From assembly GCA_937926975.1 (NCBI GenBank), contig CALBCJ010000039.1, positions 1 to 64,000 of the forward strand: DNA of 64,000 nt, written 5' to 3'. Of the stretch, positions 34,601 to 42,335 are shown one piece after another. The position numbers were made by a program, and so were the translations under genes. The notes beneath the pieces are model-generated. The model saw nothing but the letters and a program-made list of their open reading frames with translations, made no database searches and was not told the origin of the DNA. Source of the DNA: an uncultured Propionibacteriaceae bacterium (lineage in GTDB: Bacteria; Actinomycetota; Actinomycetes; Propionibacteriales; Propionibacteriaceae). Position 1 is the first letter of the stretch; each line of letters begins with the position of its first letter.

Positions 34601-35683
34601 CTGGGACCTGGGCGCTGTGGGCTGGGACCTAGGCGCTGTGGGCTGGGACCTGGGCGCGGTCGGCGCTGCGGGCGGGGTGGACGTGGTGGGGCCAGCGCTC
34701 GGCGCTGACCCCGACTGACCGGTCTGGGACGCTGGGCCGGATGTGCCCGCAACGGCCCCAGGGCCAGAGGCCGCGGCCGGGATCACCAGCCGCCACCCGA
34801 TATCGATCTCGTCGGGGTCGGCGACGATGTCCCGGTTCGCCGCATGAATCTCCGACCAGCGGTGCCCTGAGCCGAGATAGGTCTGGGCCAGCCGCCACAG
34901 GCTGTCGCCTCGCTTCACGATGACGACCGAGGACCCGTCCGGGGCGGCCACCCCGGGAAGCACCAGCCGGGTTCCGGGCACCAGGTCCACCGGTCCGGTC
35001 AGCAGGTCAGAGTTCGCCTGCACGATCCGCCGCCACTGGGTCCCGTCCCCGTACGACCGCAGCGCCAGCCCCCACAGGTCGTCCCCGGGCTGCACCACGT
35101 ACAGCGACTGCTGCGGTGCGGGCACCAGCGCCGGAGCCGTGACCACCTCGACCGGGCGTGACGGCGACCCGGCCGCCACGTCCAGCCAGGCAGCCGTCGC
35201 GTGCGGGACCGGCTCCCGCGCCGGGTCCCCCAGCGGCTCCCGCACCGGGTCCCCCAGCGGCTCCAGCGCGGGCCAGCCCTGCCACTGCTCGGTGCCAGTC
35301 GTGACCTGCTGGACCACGACCGCCTCCGCCGGCTGGTCGCGCTGCACCGCCACCCCGACCACCAGCGCCACCACGCTCAGCACAAGGCCCCGGACCAGGG
35401 TCCGCGGGAGCCTCAGCCCGGGCAGCCGCAGCGAGCGGGCCGACGGGAGCCGGGCTCGCCGTACGGCATCGATGAGCTCGACCACGACCGAGACCATGAG
35501 CACGGCCCACGCGGCCCAGGCCACCACCGTCAGGATCGCGAGCAGCAGGCTCCCGTCGTCGCGCTGCGACCAGTCCAGCGCCGCCAGCCGGCCGGCCTGG
35601 CCGACCAGCACCAGCAGCGCCGGCACCCCGGCCACCAGCAGCAGGAGGGCTGCGGCGGAGACGACCCCTCGTACGACCCGCAT
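31679..35683 (-). CDS. giant LysM-BTAD membrane protein of the Tad locus
   Basis: Predicted 1334-residue protein. Helices lie near residues 5-25, 45-70 and 90-110. Two LysM domains follow: VVQPGDDLWGLALRSYGDGTQW (from about 198) and VIVKRGDSLWRLAQTYLGSGHRW (from about 255). Residues about 320-600 are Ala/Pro/Thr/Ser low complexity, with a run of TAQSA repeats encoded by a 15-bp tandem repeat near 34067-34131. Another helix (SSLAALLIGALGVGTSAAVLA) is near residue 590. The cytoplasmic remainder ends in a winged-helix plus BTAD helical-repeat region like that of SARP regulators. A role linking cell-wall sensing to pilus gene control can only be inferred. The ATG lies 1 bp past the TadE stop, so it is translationally coupled. 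Confidence 0.82.
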   Translation of the reverse strand: MRVVRGVVSAAALLLLVAGVPALLVLVGQAGRLAALDWSQRDDGSLLLAILTVVAWAAWAVLMVSVVVELIDAVRRARLPSARSLRLPGLRLPRTLVRGLVLSVVALVVGVAVQRDQPAEAVVVQQVTTGTEQWQGWPALEPLGDPVREPLGDPAREPVPHATAAWLDVAAGSPSRPVEVVTAPALVPAPQQSLYVVQPGDDLWGLALRSYGDGTQWRRIVQANSDLLTGPVDLVPGTRLVLPGVAAPDGSSVVIVKRGDSLWRLAQTYLGSGHRWSEIHAANRDIVADPDEIDIGWRLVIPAAASGPGAVAGTSGPASQTGQSGSAPSAGPTTSTPPAAPTAPRSQPTAPRSQPTAPRSQPPAAGSSAAPAASAAPAASTVPSAAPTASRSTAAASTAASTASVPAAPSTSPGQRTPAVSGSASAAASPAASGSAPGASPSAAAGAASQTSAQRPATSSPATTASTAPTASAAATGTASGRLPTGPPVSAPQTSSTPSAPSDDPAPKSPAAGGPVTTQSATAQSATAQSATAQPATAQPATAPAPQPPSTTEAPRTTAPAKPRTPLWVSDSDLPRSSLAALLIGALGVGTSAAVLAALRHRRNLQLALRPVGRRIPHPEPAVQRFEQALAITSQTPDGEAGRVTVIRSSSGPGETHLGRGTGRLGAAPGTQPPEASAGPQPRRALPDVPVTGPGSVTLMRAGQPGPVALGSTGGTQPRRSEPGAHAPADRLSRGALWALDPAGPDQPADQPGDQTGLRPPVAPDQPSTPGDPRPGPSAPPSATGSPVPEPPTPTATPVFEPQDAGARPRSDPHPATITVGVSSDQAWQIDLEELGQLTVELDEASAAWGAVAAICLELALGGGVEQASVQVMAVGRVGEVLERAGLDAITTIPDPDQAISDLEQTVAEQRSELARFGWSLDDTRADPDTRDAWWPRVYVFPPLSDQQLARIAAAIGSGPRTAVSTIVVGGTAEDFAAAAPARALDAPAPAAAPSPPRRRVAPEVGAWLVGSAAEAQIAPYGLTVPPVGLTRAGITAITTLLETTGRTDTTPAPWYEPTAAPASNVRPLHPRFPGPVKEVADMGSTGPGVTDFAHPTLLLLGPIQLVGTAGTPPARAERSCIEYCAWLLEHPGSTASEMASALLVAEGTRRSNLSRLRSWLGHSADGTSYLPDGYSGRLFLDPCVSSDWHRLQVLVAPGVARVSSETLTNALHLVRGAPLADAAPGQWHWAEEMRTDMASAVRDIGLVVAERALETGDFQSARWATARALLAAPDDELLLRCRIQAEHLAGNRPEVERLVLRLTRHARRLGLDLDDRTIEVIQEAIEGRPRARA
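34067..34131. repeat. 15-bp tandem repeat in the LysM-BTAD gene
   Basis: About four units of GCCGTCGCGGACTGA, or close variants, in succession. They encode a five-residue TAQSA repeat in the wall-spanning spacer of the minus-strand protein. Confidence 0.8.
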
Positions 35684-35684
35684 C

Positions 35685-36116
35685 TCAACGCTCCCGGTAC
35701 GTGTCGAGCGGCGCCCGGGCCGTCGCCTGGACCCGGAGCGTCCCCGGCAGCCCCGGCACCATGACATCGCTCAGGCTGACCCGGCACTCGACCCGGACGG
35801 TGACGGCGGCCGGACGCCCGGTCGAGACGGCGAAGCCCGCCGTGTCGATACTCAGCCGCTCGTTGTGGCAGTCAGTCCCCCGCTGGCGCAGGTTCTGCCG
35901 AAACGCGCTGCGAGCAGCCTTCTCAGCCGCCCCCGGCCCGCGCTCCAGCGCCGCGGCGCGGGCCGCGCTCCCCGCCGCCTGCTCGACCGCCGAGCGAGCC
36001 AGCCAGGTCCGGGCCCCACCGACGACGACCGACAGCAGCAGCGCCACCACCGGCACCAGCAGGGCGAGCTCGGTAGCAGCCGCCCCGCGGTCACGCCTAC
36101 CCGTACCACTGCTCAT
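35685..36116 (-). CDS. tadE: TadE-like pilus assembly protein
   Basis: Predicted 143-residue minor pilin-like protein. The N-terminus DRGAAATELALLVPVVALLLSVVVGGARTW (about residues 9-38) is the TadE signature, a short basic leader, conserved Glu and one hydrophobic helix. The extracytoplasmic domain contains a Cys pair (DCHNE, VRVECRV). The ATG overlaps the previous gene stop by ATGA. TadE-type pseudopilins are processed by prepilin peptidase and required for Flp pilus assembly; no peptidase gene is in the window. Confidence 0.85.
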   Translation of the reverse strand: MSSGTGRRDRGAAATELALLVPVVALLLSVVVGGARTWLARSAVEQAAGSAARAAALERGPGAAEKAARSAFRQNLRQRGTDCHNERLSIDTAGFAVSTGRPAAVTVRVECRVSLSDVMVPGLPGTLRVQATARAPLDTYRER

Positions 36117-36472
36117 CGGGTCACCCTCTCCTTGGGTGCGCTGGCCTCGGCGACCACCTGCCTCTGGCCCACGTCGAGGATCGTCGGCACCCGGGCGCGG
36201 ACCTGGGCCTGCACGGTCCGGTCCGTGGTCGAGACCGTGACCGTCACCTCGCGGAACCCTCCAGCAGCCGCGACCCGACGGGCAGCGGTCACACCCGCCC
36301 CCGGCGGCGCCCCCAGAGCGGCCTGGGCGTCGGCGGCCGCCATCGCGGCGGTCTGCACCACCTGCCGCCCGTGCAGCCACACCCCCGCCTGGACCAGGCC
36401 CAGCACGCACAGCAGCAGCGCCGGAAGGATGACCGCCCACTGGACGGACTCGGAGACGCCCCGCTCGTCCAT
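36113..36472 (-). CDS. TadE/TadF-like pilus protein
   Basis: Predicted 119-residue protein with the same layout as TadE: a short leader, ERGVSESVQWAVILPALLLCVLGLVQAGVWL, then a small extracytoplasmic domain rich in Val and Arg. It overlaps the next gene by ATGA and follows the secreted hypothetical protein by 16 bp. A purine-rich AAAGGAAAG stands upstream of the ATG. Confidence 0.8.
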   Translation of the reverse strand: MDERGVSESVQWAVILPALLLCVLGLVQAGVWLHGRQVVQTAAMAAADAQAALGAPPGAGVTAARRVAAAGGFREVTVTVSTTDRTVQAQVRARVPTILDVGQRQVVAEASAPKERVTR

Positions 36473-36488
36473 ACCCCACTTTCCTTTC

Positions 36489-37349
36489 TCAGCGGATGAC
36501 GACCTGGACCTCGCCGACGTCGAGCTGGCGCGTCCGGGTAAACGAGAGCGGGATCGTTCCGGACTGCCCGATCCCGGTCCACCGCACCGTCCACCTCGAC
36601 GTCGCCGTGACGGTGTAGGTGCCCTGCCTCTCGTACCGGTGTCCGCACGTCGGTGACGGGGCCACCCCCAATCGCGGGTCGTACCGGGACCCGAGACCGC
36701 ACCGGACCGTGGTCCCGTCACCCATGGCGTACTCGACGCCGTTCCAGGTCGCTGTCAGTGACACGGTGTACCCGGCCACCGTTGTGGACTTTGATGCTGG
36801 GCCGGTCGTGGCCGGGCCAGGGTCTGGTACCCACATCCACACCGGCGCCCCGACCGCACCCATCGACCCTGGGCGGTCCTCTGGTGCCATGCCCAGCCCT
36901 GGCGCGCGGAACCCGAGCTCGGCGACCAGCTGCTGCGCTACCTGTGCCGGGTCTGGCGGTGACTCCGCGCCCGGAGGCAGCAGCAGCAGCGGCACCATCG
37001 ACGAGGCCGAGGCACCAGGCGGGATGCACCGGTACCACTTCCACCCGGCCGGAGCGAGCGCACCCACAGGGCCCTCACTAGCAGCCATGTAGCACTGGTG
37101 GGCGCCGTTCCACGGCCCGTCCGCCGACGAGCACGGCACCTGCGCACCCCCGTACCAGCAGCCCCGCGACCCACCACCACCCTGGCCACCGCCGCTGCCC
37201 TGGCCACCACCGCCGGCACTCCCACCCACCGAGCACGAACCAGTCCTCGGATCACTCCTTGTGCAGCCGGCACCGGCCTGGGCGGGGACCGGGCCTGCCA
37301 GGACCAGGGCCGCCACCAGCCCCAGCCCGGCCAGGACCCGCCTCAGCAC
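36489..37349 (-). CDS. secreted Gly-rich protein of the Tad locus
   Basis: Predicted 286-residue exported protein. A signal peptide covers about residues 1-28 (RRVLAGLGLVAALVLAGPVPAQAG). A Gly-rich segment (GGSAGGGGQGSGGGQGGGGS) and then a Cys-containing domain follow, with CWYGGAQVPCSS, QCYMAASEG and WYRCIPPG. The C-terminal beta-rich domain ends in PTCGHRYERQGTYTVTATSRWTVRWTGIGQSG, like PKD-type repeats. I chose the GTG at 37349, which overlaps the end of the preceding lipoprotein gene. Proteins of this type are common in actinobacterial Tad clusters but have no assigned function. Confidence 0.7.
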   Translation of the reverse strand: MLRRVLAGLGLVAALVLAGPVPAQAGAGCTRSDPRTGSCSVGGSAGGGGQGSGGGQGGGGSRGCWYGGAQVPCSSADGPWNGAHQCYMAASEGPVGALAPAGWKWYRCIPPGASASSMVPLLLLPPGAESPPDPAQVAQQLVAELGFRAPGLGMAPEDRPGSMGAVGAPVWMWVPDPGPATTGPASKSTTVAGYTVSLTATWNGVEYAMGDGTTVRCGLGSRYDPRLGVAPSPTCGHRYERQGTYTVTATSRWTVRWTGIGQSGTIPLSFTRTRQLDVGEVQVVIR

Positions 37350-37941
37350 GAGTGCTCCCCGTTCCGGTCGTCGGTGACGAAGACACCGTCGTCGAACCAC
37401 GTCACCCGCAGCGCCAGCGGCATGACGGGGGCCCGGTCTGCCTGGACCACCGAGCGGCCGTTCTTGTCGACCGCGTCGACGGCCCGGACGTCGGCGCAGA
37501 CCTGCATCTCGACGCTCTTCACCCCGCCGCTGGTCTGCGCCGGGCCCACCACCGGGAACAAGTAGACCGGGTCCCCGACCTGCTTCCACCCCTGCCCCCG
37601 GTACAGGCCGATCGTCTTGCGGCCACGACAAGGGCCCCGTCGCGGGCGACGGTCGACGGGTCAGGAGACGTGACCCTCGGGTCTTTGCACTGGGTGTCCT
37701 GCAGCTCAAGATAATCGCGGGCCTTCGCTACCGCGGTCTGCTGGTCCGCGGTCCAGGTCGCTGACGCCACCGGCGACGAGCTCGGGCTCGGGGACGGAGT
37801 CAGTGACGGGGACGCGCTGGCCGGGACCGGGACCGGAGCCGGAGTCGAGGCCGGGGCCGGGGTCGGGGTCGGGGCAGCCGACTGGCAGCCAGCCACCACC
37901 AGCAGCAGCACCGGCACCACCACAAGAGCAGGTCTGATCAT
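37343..37941 (-). pseudogene. frameshifted lipoprotein gene in the Tad operon
   Basis: The ATG at 37941 opens a lipoprotein: signal peptide with lipobox VVAGC (Cys about 18), a Pro/Ala/Ser spacer, then ATWTADQQTAVAKARDYLELQDTQCKDPRVTSPDPSTVARDGALVVA. At about 37618-37625 this frame turns into Arg/Gly nonsense, while another frame continues KTIGLYRGQGWKQVGDPVYLFPVVGPAQTSGG and so on to a proper end NGEHSC at 37343. The joined product would be about 198 residues with a conserved C-terminal domain. A single-base deletion near GCCGCAAGACG would explain it. It is either a true frameshift, or an error in the sequence; programmed slippage is unlikely because no slippery run is present. Confidence 0.7.
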
Positions 37942-38224
37942 CGGTACGCCTCCTCCACACAAGGGGACTGGATTCTGTTGCGGGTCTGGGTGCTGTCCCG
38001 CCTGGCGACGCCTCCTCCACACAAGGGGACTGGATTCTGTTGCGGGTCTGGGTGCTGTCCCGCCTGGCGACGCCTCCTCCACAGGGGGACTGGTTTCTCA
38101 GGTCACACGCTCGACGGGCATGGACCACCACGGCCAGGAGCAGCATGACCACGGCCGTGTACACGGCCAGGCTGCCCTGCTCGCCGCGTCTCACCTGCTC
38201 CCTCATGGAGCGGTCGGACCTCAT
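37706..38224 (-). CDS. TadE/G-like fragment running into tandem repeats
   Basis: The ATG at 38224 follows the Flp stop by 1 bp. The first 38 residues (MREQVRRGEQGSLAVYTAVVMLLLAVVVHARRA) resemble the start of a TadE/TadG-type membrane protein. After about residue 45 the frame runs through the 62-bp tandem repeat and then the antiparallel frame of the lipoprotein gene, giving Arg/Gly/Pro-rich sequence. I regard this as the 5' part of a pilus-locus gene whose remainder was lost or replaced when the tandem repeats expanded. Confidence 0.4.
   Translation of the reverse strand: MRSDRSMREQVRRGEQGSLAVYTAVVMLLLAVVVHARRACDLRNQSPCGGGVARRDSTQTRNRIQSPCVEEASPGGTAPRPATESSPLVWRRRTDDQTCSCGGAGAAAGGGWLPVGCPDPDPGPGLDSGSGPGPGQRVPVTDSVPEPELVAGGVSDLDRGPADRGSEGPRLS
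37946..38095. repeat. 62-bp tandem repeat, 2.4 units
   Basis: Two identical 62-bp units (37946-38007 and 38008-38069) and a diverged partial third (38070-38095). Each begins ACGCCTCCTCCACACAAGGG. The unit is not a multiple of three. It sits between the TadE/G-like fragment and the lipoprotein start and covers the normal site of the lipoprotein ribosome-binding region. Confidence 0.9.
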
Positions 38225-38225
38225 G

Positions 38226-38402
38226 TCACTTCGGCATTCGTGCTCGAACGTAGGCCGTCACAGCGGTCACCACGATGCCAGCCACCACAATCGCACCGGC
38301 GAGGAGGATGGCGTTCTCCGTACTCTGCGACAGGCCGCGCTCGTCACGCGGGGCCAGCAGCCAGCCGGGCGTCCGCGCCACCAGGGTCATCAGCATCTTC
38401 AT
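38226..38402 (-). CDS. flp: Flp-type major pilin
   Basis: A 58-residue protein: leader MKMLMTLVARTPGWLLAPRD, then ERGLSQSTEN and the hydrophobic helix AILLAGAIVVAGIVVTAVTAYV, ending in a short basic tail. The Gly-Leu-Ser after the basic leader and the Glu at mature position 7 fit a Flp/type IVb prepilin cleaved by a TadV peptidase. AAGGAG lies just upstream of the ATG (38404-38411). It sits directly after tadC, the usual position for flp in actinobacterial Tad loci. Confidence 0.82.
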   Translation of the reverse strand: MKMLMTLVARTPGWLLAPRDERGLSQSTENAILLAGAIVVAGIVVTAVTAYVRARMPK

Positions 38403-38414
38403 TCTCCTTCCGTG

Positions 38415-39302
38415 TCAGGTGAGTAGCAGCAGGATCGGGGGGGCCAGGAAGATCAGCCCGAAGACCAGGGCGGGCAGCACCATGAACACCGTCATCCGCT
38501 CGGTCTGCTCGTGGGCCTGGATCCGGTCCCGGGTCAGGTGCGCGTCGCGCAGCTCCTTGACGCGGGCCCGCAGGCTGTCGACCAGGGACGCGCCCTGCTC
38601 GTCGAGGCTCATCACGTCGACGATGTCGCGCAGCCCCGGCAGGTCCAGCTCGTCCGCCAGCCGGAGCAGGTCCGGGTACGGGGAGCGCTGCTCCAGCCGG
38701 GCCCGCTCCAAGGTGGCGTGGATCTGGCGGAAGGGCGTGGCCTCGGAGACGCTGGCGGCCGACGCCAGCGCCTGAGGCGCCGACTGGTTGGCCAGCCGCT
38801 CCAGCACGACCAGGTCGAAGAAGGTGAGCAGGGCCTCGCTGGCGTCCTCACGGACCACCCGCCCGGAGCGGCGCAGCGAGATGTCGGGCCAGAAGAAGCC
38901 CAGCACCCCCAGCCCCAGCGCCGCCGTCACCGGGAAGGTCCAGCCGGTCCCGAGCGCCCAGGCCGCCGCCCCTCCGAGCAGGGACGGCACCGCCAGGCCG
39001 AGCAGGGTGAGAACCACCTTGTCGGCCAGGAACTCGGCGATGGAGACCCCGCGCAGCTCGAGCAGCCGCAGGGTCTGCGTCGACACCGGCACCCGCAGGC
39101 GGCGGTACGCGGCCGAGCCGAGCCGGTCTGACAGCGAGGTAGCGCTGCCTCCCAGCTCGGGCACGGGCGCCGCCCCCTCCAGCCGGCCCAGGGCGTCGTC
39201 GAGCCGAACCGTACGGCGGATGCTGGCCACCACCACCAGGTAGCAGCCGGTGAGGACCGCCATCCCGCACAGGGCGGCCAGCACGACGGCGGAAGGAGTC
39301 AT
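38415..39302 (-). CDS. tadC: TadC inner-membrane platform protein
   Basis: Predicted 295-residue type II secretion F-domain protein. Membrane helices lie near the N-terminus, at residues 95-135 and at the C-terminus. The F domain (about 160-275) includes ALLTFFDLVVLERLANQSAPQALASAASVSEATPFRQIHATLERAR. It forms the pilus assembly platform together with TadB and the TadA motor. The ATG overlaps the tadB stop (ATGA). Confidence 0.87.
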   Translation of the reverse strand: MTPSAVVLAALCGMAVLTGCYLVVVASIRRTVRLDDALGRLEGAAPVPELGGSATSLSDRLGSAAYRRLRVPVSTQTLRLLELRGVSIAEFLADKVVLTLLGLAVPSLLGGAAAWALGTGWTFPVTAALGLGVLGFFWPDISLRRSGRVVREDASEALLTFFDLVVLERLANQSAPQALASAASVSEATPFRQIHATLERARLEQRSPYPDLLRLADELDLPGLRDIVDVMSLDEQGASLVDSLRARVKELRDAHLTRDRIQAHEQTERMTVFMVLPALVFGLIFLAPPILLLLT

Positions 39303-40159
39303 CGCGGCACCCCCTGCAGGATCCGGGTCCGGCGCCGGCTGACGGTCACCCGGCGCATCAGGAGCAGCGACCCCACGTACATGCCGATCAGCGCGGCCAG
39401 GACCACCTGCCCCAGCAGCGTCGAGTACGGCGCGAAGAAGCTCCCTCCGAACAGCAGCGCCACCCCCAGCATCACCACCGTGATCACCGTCACCTGGCGG
39501 ACCACGATCCGGGGCTTGGCGCGCTCGGTCTCCACCTCCCGCATCGCCCGGAGCCGGTCCTGAAGCGACTCCGACAAGGCCACCAGGGTGGCGGTTGCCC
39601 CGGTCCCGCCGCGCCGGGCGGCGAGCATCAGGGCCGCGACCACCGAGTCGGCGTCCGCGCTGTCGAGGTCGTCGGCGAAGGCCCGCAGCGCGTCCCAGGT
39701 GGACCACCGCTCGTCGAGCCGCAGCACCAGCAGCCGTACCGGGTCCTCCAGCTCGTCGGGCACCTGCCGGACCGAGATCCGGATCGCGTCACTGATCGAG
39801 CGTCCGGTCGGCATCGACGCGGTCAGGGTCCGGACCCACCGCTCCAGCGCCCGCAGCAGGTCCAGGTCGGCCGACGGCGGGGTGGCCAGCAGCACCGGCA
39901 GCCCCAGCACCGCCAGCGGCCCAACCCCCAGCATCACCGGCCACCCGGTGAGCACCAGCCCGACCAGCCCGGCGACCACCGCCACGACCAGCTGGACGAG
40001 CCGGCCCCGACCCGTACGCCCCCGGAACCAGGCCGCCAGCCGAGTCTGCACAGATGTGGACGACTCTGTGGACAACCTGTCGGTACGTCTCATGCCCAGC
40101 CCCGCGACGAACAGGCCGAGCAGCAGCACCGCCCCGCAGCCAGCGATCAGTGTGGTCAT
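39299..40159 (-). CDS. tadB: TadB inner-membrane platform protein
   Basis: Predicted 286-residue F-domain protein and partner of TadC. Helices are near residues 2-20, 55-95 and 215-270. The cytoplasmic F domain carries ALERWVRTLTASMPTGRSISDAIRISVRQVPDELEDPV and RRGGTGATATLVALSESLQDRLRAM. The ATG at 40159 overlaps the tadA stop (TGATG). Confidence 0.87.
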   Translation of the reverse strand: MTTLIAGCGAVLLLGLFVAGLGMRRTDRLSTESSTSVQTRLAAWFRGRTGRGRLVQLVVAVVAGLVGLVLTGWPVMLGVGPLAVLGLPVLLATPPSADLDLLRALERWVRTLTASMPTGRSISDAIRISVRQVPDELEDPVRLLVLRLDERWSTWDALRAFADDLDSADADSVVAALMLAARRGGTGATATLVALSESLQDRLRAMREVETERAKPRIVVRQVTVITVVMLGVALLFGGSFFAPYSTLLGQVVLAALIGMYVGSLLLMRRVTVSRRRTRILQGVPR

Positions 40160-41553
40160 CACAGCCCCCACGCCGCGTCGTACGGGGCCAGATCGGCCAA
40201 GAAGCCGGAGTCGGGGTGAAACTCCTCACCAGCAGCGGTTTTCCGGTAGACCAGGTGGGTGACAGGCCGGTCGTTCTCGACCGCTCCGGTGAGCTGGCGG
40301 ACCTCGGAGACCTCCCGCCGGCGCAGCCCGCCGCGCCAGGTGTCGTCGGTGAGCTGAATGTGGACCAGCAGGTGCAGGTTGTGGGCAATCTGCCGGTAGG
40401 CCTCGGGCATCGTCACTACCCGGCCCTGCGCCACCCGGGCCGCCAGGCGGTCCATGATCGACGCCGCCGAGTGGGCGTGCGTGGTGCTCATCGACCCAGC
40501 CCCGGCCTGCATCGCCTCGAACATCGCCCCGGCCTCGACACCGCGGACCTCGCCCACCACGATCCGCGACAGGTTCTGCCGCAGTGCCTCCGGGATCAGG
40601 TCGGCCACCGTGACCTCGCCGATCCAGTGCCCGTTCAGCTGCTCGCCCATCCCTACCCGGGCCTGAAGCGCGACCACGTTCTGGCGGCCGGGCTGCAGGT
40701 GGGTGAGCAGCTCGTAGTCGGTCTCGATGGTCCCGAACCGCTCCTGGCGCGGGATCGCCGCCACCAGCGCCCGCAGGAAGGTCGTCTTGCCCGCACCCTG
40801 GTCACCGGCGATCACGATCGACTTGCGGGCCAGCACCGCCGAGTGCAGGAAGCGGGCGACCACCTCGGGGAGCATCCTGCGCGCCACCAGGTCCCGCAGG
40901 GTCACCGTGGTCAGGATGTGCTGGCGGATGGTGATGCTGGGCCGGTGGGAGAGCCCGAAGCCGATCGCGTGCAGCCGGAACCGGTCGCCCAGGGCCAGGG
41001 TCATCGTGGGGTGGGCGGCGTCGAAGGGCCGCGACGGGGTGGCTGACTCTCCCAGGAACCGGATCGCCTCCACCAGCTCCTCGTCGCTGTCGGCGACCGG
41101 TGGCTGCGGCACCCGGCGGCCGTCGGCGTACTGCACCCGGACGTTCTCGTGCCCGTTGATCTCGATGTTCTCCACGTCCGGCAGCTCGAAGAGGGGCTGC
41201 AGCCGCCCGTACCCGAAGACCGCGTGCTCGACCGCCTCGGCGTACTGCCGCTCCAGCGCCGGGGGCCACAGCGCCTCGCCGCGGGCGGCGATCTGCTCGG
41301 CGTGCGCCTTGACCACCCCTCGGATCACGGACCGGCCCATGAGCAGGCGGTCGTCGTCGCCCATCGGCCGTCCGCTGTCGGCCAGGTACGCCTGCAGGGT
41401 CCGGCTGATCTCGGCCGCCGCCTCCCGCCGCAGCTGGACCACCTGGCCCCAGTCGACGGGGCTCTCAGCCGGCAGCTCGGCCACCGCCCGCGCCGCGGGC
41501 GGGAAGGAGGCCTGGATCTGCTCCTGGAAGAGGGGAATCTGGGACAGGCTCAT
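40159..41553 (-). CDS. tadA: TadA/CpaF secretion ATPase
   Basis: Predicted 464-residue hexameric traffic ATPase powering Flp pilus assembly. Walker A GDQGAGKTTFL is at about 249-259, with the Asp box (GTIETDYELL) and Walker B (RIVVGEVRG) downstream, and the His box STTHAHSA follows. The N-terminal domain contains VENIEINGHENVRVQYADG, the usual PAS-like entry of the family. The ATG overlaps the TadZ-like stop (ATGA). The frame open upstream to 42261 is a shadow of that gene. Confidence 0.92.
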   Translation of the reverse strand: MSLSQIPLFQEQIQASFPPAARAVAELPAESPVDWGQVVQLRREAAAEISRTLQAYLADSGRPMGDDDRLLMGRSVIRGVVKAHAEQIAARGEALWPPALERQYAEAVEHAVFGYGRLQPLFELPDVENIEINGHENVRVQYADGRRVPQPPVADSDEELVEAIRFLGESATPSRPFDAAHPTMTLALGDRFRLHAIGFGLSHRPSITIRQHILTTVTLRDLVARRMLPEVVARFLHSAVLARKSIVIAGDQGAGKTTFLRALVAAIPRQERFGTIETDYELLTHLQPGRQNVVALQARVGMGEQLNGHWIGEVTVADLIPEALRQNLSRIVVGEVRGVEAGAMFEAMQAGAGSMSTTHAHSAASIMDRLAARVAQGRVVTMPEAYRQIAHNLHLLVHIQLTDDTWRGGLRRREVSEVRQLTGAVENDRPVTHLVYRKTAAGEEFHPDSGFLADLAPYDAAWGL

Positions 41554-42335
41554 GCGACCCCCTGGATCCTCAGCCGCCGCGCCTGCAGCCGCGCCGCAAT
41601 CGCCGACGCTGCCTCCCGCAGACCCCGTACGTAGGGACGGTCGCCGAACCGGCGAGGCTCGTCGGCGCCCTCGGCCAGCACCGCCGCCCCGGCCGGGTCG
41701 TACGGCAGAGCGGCCCAGGCCGGCAGCCCGAACTGGCTCTCGACCTCGGGGACCCGGTACGGCCGGTCGGGCCCGACCACCAGCAGCCCGACCTGGGCGT
41801 TGCTCTGGAACCGCTGGGTCAGGTCCTGCAGGACCGGCAGGTAGATCCGCAGCGCCGCCAGCGCCGGCAGGTGGCTCCGGGTCGCCACCAGGACCGCGTC
41901 GGCAGCACTGAGCAGGCCGGCCAGGGGGCCTTCGGTCGCGATCCGTCCCGCGTCGACCAGGCACGTCAGCCCGGCCCGAGAGTGCTCCGTGAGGGCATCG
42001 GCGAGCTGGGGCCACAGCGGCCCGAAGAGCGTAGCGGCGCCAGGGTTGCTGAATCCCGGCAGGAAGAGCCGGCGGGTGCTGCCCTCGGCCAGCGGCAGGC
42101 TCTCGCCGAGCAGCCGCGGCGCCAGCGGCCGTCCTTCGCGGGCGGCCCGGGCCAGCTCCGGCAGACCGGCCCCACCGCTGTGGCTGCCGCGCAGGTACCC
42201 CGCCAGCACTGCCTGGGTGGGGTGAGGGTCGGCGTCGACGAGAAGGACGTCCGTCGGCCACATCAGCGACAGCCCGACCCCGGTCGCGGTCACTCCCGGG
42301 GAGGCCGCGGCGCTGACCAGCACGATGACCGCCAT
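41550..42335 (-). CDS. TadZ/CpaE-like pilus localisation protein
   Basis: Predicted 261-residue ParA/MinD-superfamily protein placed where TadZ stands in Tad operons. The N-terminal VSAAASPGVTATGVGLSLMWP corresponds to the deviant Walker A loop, but both lysines of a real Walker A are absent, so ATP hydrolysis is doubtful. VLLVDADPHPTQA matches the following beta strand with the conserved Asp-Ala-Asp. TadZ recruits the pilus machine to the cell pole. Its ATG overlaps the CpaB-like stop. Confidence 0.72.
   Translation of the reverse strand: MAVIVLVSAAASPGVTATGVGLSLMWPTDVLLVDADPHPTQAVLAGYLRGSHSGGAGLPELARAAREGRPLAPRLLGESLPLAEGSTRRLFLPGFSNPGAATLFGPLWPQLADALTEHSRAGLTCLVDAGRIATEGPLAGLLSAADAVLVATRSHLPALAALRIYLPVLQDLTQRFQSNAQVGLLVVGPDRPYRVPEVESQFGLPAWAALPYDPAGAAVLAEGADEPRRFGDRPYVRGLREAASAIAARLQARRLRIQGVA

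Noticed and set aside
37946..38095. The 62-bp tandem repeat as a CRISPR array
   Set aside because: The units are identical over their whole length with no variable spacers.
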